7,273 nucleotides of DNA from an uncultured bacterium. Its GTDB lineage: Bacteria; Bacillota; Clostridia; Oscillospirales; Oscillospiraceae. The notes below the pieces were generated by a model, which was not told the DNA's origin, searched no databases, and saw nothing but the letters and a program-made list of their open reading frames with translations. Below are positions 5,777-7,273 of this stretch, one piece after another; position 1 is the first letter of the stretch, and each line of letters begins with the position of its first letter. Made by a program: the position numbers and the translations under genes. The stretch is from the NCBI GenBank assembly GCA_949288405.1, contig CASEKM010000081.1, positions 1-7,273 on the forward strand, written 5' to 3'.

Positions 5777-6442
5777 TCACCGGAACACCTTTCCCTCCCC
5801 GTCCAGCACCTCCCGCCGGTGGAAGGTGACAAAGTCGGGGGCCAGGTCGGGATAGGCCTGGCAGAAGGCGTTGCGGATGAGCTCCGGGTTGAGACCCGGA
5901 TTCTGGGCCTGGACGATGGCGTCCAGGGTGAGGGTGTCGCTCTGGCACTCCAGGTTGAAGCTGCGGATCAGGGGGATCAGGTCCACCTCGGTGTAGCCCT
6001 TCTTGGACTTGTTGCTCTTCTTCTGGATGACCAGGCTGTCCCGGCGGAGGAGCTCCTGCATGGCGGGCTCCGACTCCTGGGGGCGGCCCTCGGAGTATTC
6101 GAAGTTCATGATGTAGTTGAGATAGGTGAGCTCCTTGAGCTTGCGCTGGGCGGGGTAGCACTGGTGGACCACGATGCCCTCGGGCATGGCGGCGGTGAGC
6201 CGCTCCGGCACCGCCTCATAGGGGGTGCCCTCCAGCAGGCCAAACTCCAAAATCTCGCACTGGCTGGAGTAGCCCACCGACAGGGGCAGGGCGATGGAGA
6301 CGAAGGGGTGGGGGTGGAAGCCCTCGGTGTGCTTGATGGGGATCTTCGCCCGGGCGAAGGCCCGCTGGAAGGTGCGCATCAGGTCCAGGTGGGAGATGTA
6401 CTTGGCCCGTCCGGTCTTGGAGAACAGCAGGCGGTCAGCCAT
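5777..6442 (-). CDS. DUF2344 / TIGR03936 radical SAM-linked protein
   Basis: This 221-residue protein matches the family named for its link to a neighbouring radical SAM enzyme (TIGR03936, DUF2344); in some bacteria the two are fused. The N-terminal signature is clear: FSKTGRAKYISHLDLMRTFQ (7-26), then TEGFHPHPFVSIALPLSVG (39-57). The middle has a lysine-rich stretch (KKSNKSKKGY, 141-150) that could contact nucleic acid, which is speculation. No membrane segment, signal peptide or known catalytic motif is visible. ATG 6442 has GGGAGGGG about eight bases upstream, inside the end of the upstream gene. The start overlaps the radical SAM stop by 8 bp (ATGGCTGA), a sign of translational coupling. 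The gene is closed by the terminator at 5731-5762. The biochemical function is not known to me; context suggests a partner or substrate adaptor of the radical SAM protein. Confidence 0.9.
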   Translation of the reverse strand: MADRLLFSKTGRAKYISHLDLMRTFQRAFARAKIPIKHTEGFHPHPFVSIALPLSVGYSSQCEILEFGLLEGTPYEAVPERLTAAMPEGIVVHQCYPAQRKLKELTYLNYIMNFEYSEGRPQESEPAMQELLRRDSLVIQKKSNKSKKGYTEVDLIPLIRSFNLECQSDTLTLDAIVQAQNPGLNPELIRNAFCQAYPDLAPDFVTFHRREVLDGEGKVFR

Positions 6443-7273
6443 TGCACACCCCTCCCTTCAGCAGTCGATTGGCCCCGCAGCCGGAGCACTGGGTGCGGCA
6501 GTCCGGCGTGGTCTGGGAGGCGTAGCACTGCTCCCGCTCCCGCCACAGGAAGGCGGGGGTGACCATGGGGTCGATGCGGCACCAGGGGAACACCTCGTCC
6601 CGGGGCCGCTCCCGGTGGGCATAGAAGTCCCCGTCCACCCCGCAGGCGGCCAGGGCGTCCATCCACCGCTGGAAGTCGAAATACTCGCTCCAGGAGTCCA
6701 TCTTGGCCCCGTGCTGCCAGGCGTACTCCAGCACGTCGGCCAGCCGCCGGTCCCCCCGGGAGAAGACGGCCTCCAGATAGCTGGTCTCCGGGTCGTGCCA
6801 GTTGTAGGTGATGGACTTGTCCCGCTTCAGGGCGTCCCGCAGCAGGTCCACCCGGCGCTGGTACTCCTCCCGGGTGATCTGCTTGTTGGGGGAGCACTCC
6901 TTCCAGGCAAAATATACCTTTCGTGCCAGGTCGGCGATGCCCAGCACGTCCTCGTCGGTCTCGGTGGGCAGGCCCAGCATGAAGTAGAGCTTCACCCCGT
7001 TCCACCCGCCGGAGAAGCAGGTGCGCACCGACTGGAGGAGGTCCTCCTCCCGCAGGTTCTTGTTGATGGCGTCCCGCAGCCGCTGGGTGCCCGCCTCGGG
7101 GGCGAAGGTAAGGCCGCCCTTGCGCACCCGCTGGAGGCGCTCCATCAGGTTCATGGAGAAGGTGTCCGCCCGCAGGGAGGGCAGGGACAGGCCGATGTCC
7201 CGGGGGGCGCAGTAGTCCAGCAGGTCGTCGCACAGCTCCAGCAGACAGGGGTAGTCGGTGGAGGACAGGGAGG
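6435..7273 (-). CDS. Radical SAM protein of the TIGR03960 type, C-terminal part (partial)
   Basis: The last 278 codons are visible; the gene starts beyond the right edge. The frame is open to the edge, past the internal ATG at 7154. Reading in from the edge it gives LSLPSLRADTFS, then MNLMERLQRVRKGGLTFAPE, then AGTQRLRDAINKN, hallmarks of the radical SAM barrel in this family (TIGR03960, related to B12-binding radical SAM enzymes). VKLYFMLGLPTETDEDV follows, another conserved strand. The CxxxCxxC motif that binds the catalytic [4Fe-4S] cluster and any B12-binding domain should lie outside the window. The C-terminus has a small cysteine cluster, DCRTQCSGCGANRLL, possibly an extra metal or cluster site. 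The stop overlaps the DUF2344 start by 8 bp. The reaction and substrate are not established as far as I know. Confidence 0.9.
   Translation of the reverse strand, partial: SLSSTDYPCLLELCDDLLDYCAPRDIGLSLPSLRADTFSMNLMERLQRVRKGGLTFAPEAGTQRLRDAINKNLREEDLLQSVRTCFSGGWNGVKLYFMLGLPTETDEDVLGIADLARKVYFAWKECSPNKQITREEYQRRVDLLRDALKRDKSITYNWHDPETSYLEAVFSRGDRRLADVLEYAWQHGAKMDSWSEYFDFQRWMDALAACGVDGDFYAHRERPRDEVFPWCRIDPMVTPAFLWREREQCYASQTTPDCRTQCSGCGANRLLKGGVCNG

Noticed and set aside
5672..6562. A long plus-strand frame starting with a basic, glycine-rich peptide.
   Set aside because: Most of it is the complement of the DUF2344 gene, and the basic start is just the terminator region read the other way. High GC content yields many such frames here.

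Overview
The window is GC-rich, gene-dense bacterial chromosome. Seven complete or nearly complete genes plus one short gene tail fill almost all of it. The MEP (non-mevalonate) isoprenoid genes dxr and ispG flank a site-2 protease gene. A radical-SAM/DUF2344 pair, strong AGGAGG-type ribosome binding sites and a stand-alone Amidase_6 protein are also present. Together these suggest a high-GC member of the Clostridia, most like the Oscillospiraceae (Flavonifractor/Lawsonibacter-type gut bacteria). That placement is an inference from protein style and gene content, not from a marker gene.

Layout. (1) 1-95, plus strand: the last 30 codons of dapF. (2) 115-627, minus: a small cysteine amidase-like protein with a TTG start. 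(3) 781-1323, plus: a 180-residue nitroreductase with a near-consensus promoter. It ends at a 30-bp perfect palindrome that probably terminates transcription from both sides. (4) 1423-2142, minus: a Bax inhibitor-1 family membrane protein with its own near-perfect sigma-A-type promoter. (5) 2229-5569, minus: an operon-like block, transcribed in the order dxr, rseP-like protease, ispG. (6) 5777-7273, minus: a radical SAM protein (5' end outside the window) overlapping a DUF2344 gene by 8 bp, closed by a textbook intrinsic terminator.

How the genes work together. Dxr makes the first committed MEP pathway intermediate and IspG carries out the penultimate iron-sulfur step. The protease between them is the usual Firmicute neighbour and acts at the membrane on regulatory or signal-peptide-like substrates. 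The terminator at 5731-5762 and a long structured leader upstream of dxr indicate that the dxr block is transcribed independently of the radical SAM pair. The BI-1 gene follows ispG on the same strand but starts from its own promoter. The nitroreductase and amidase diverge from a shared 153-bp region and look like unrelated single-gene units.

Most of the window is ordinary housekeeping sequence and I see no clearly new multi-gene system. The best leads are the radical SAM/DUF2344 pair, whose function is unknown to me, and several unusually regular DNA or RNA structures. These are a palindrome filling the BI-1 promoter spacer, a 16-bp hairpin in the dxr leader, and back-to-back hairpins between the nitroreductase and BI-1 genes.
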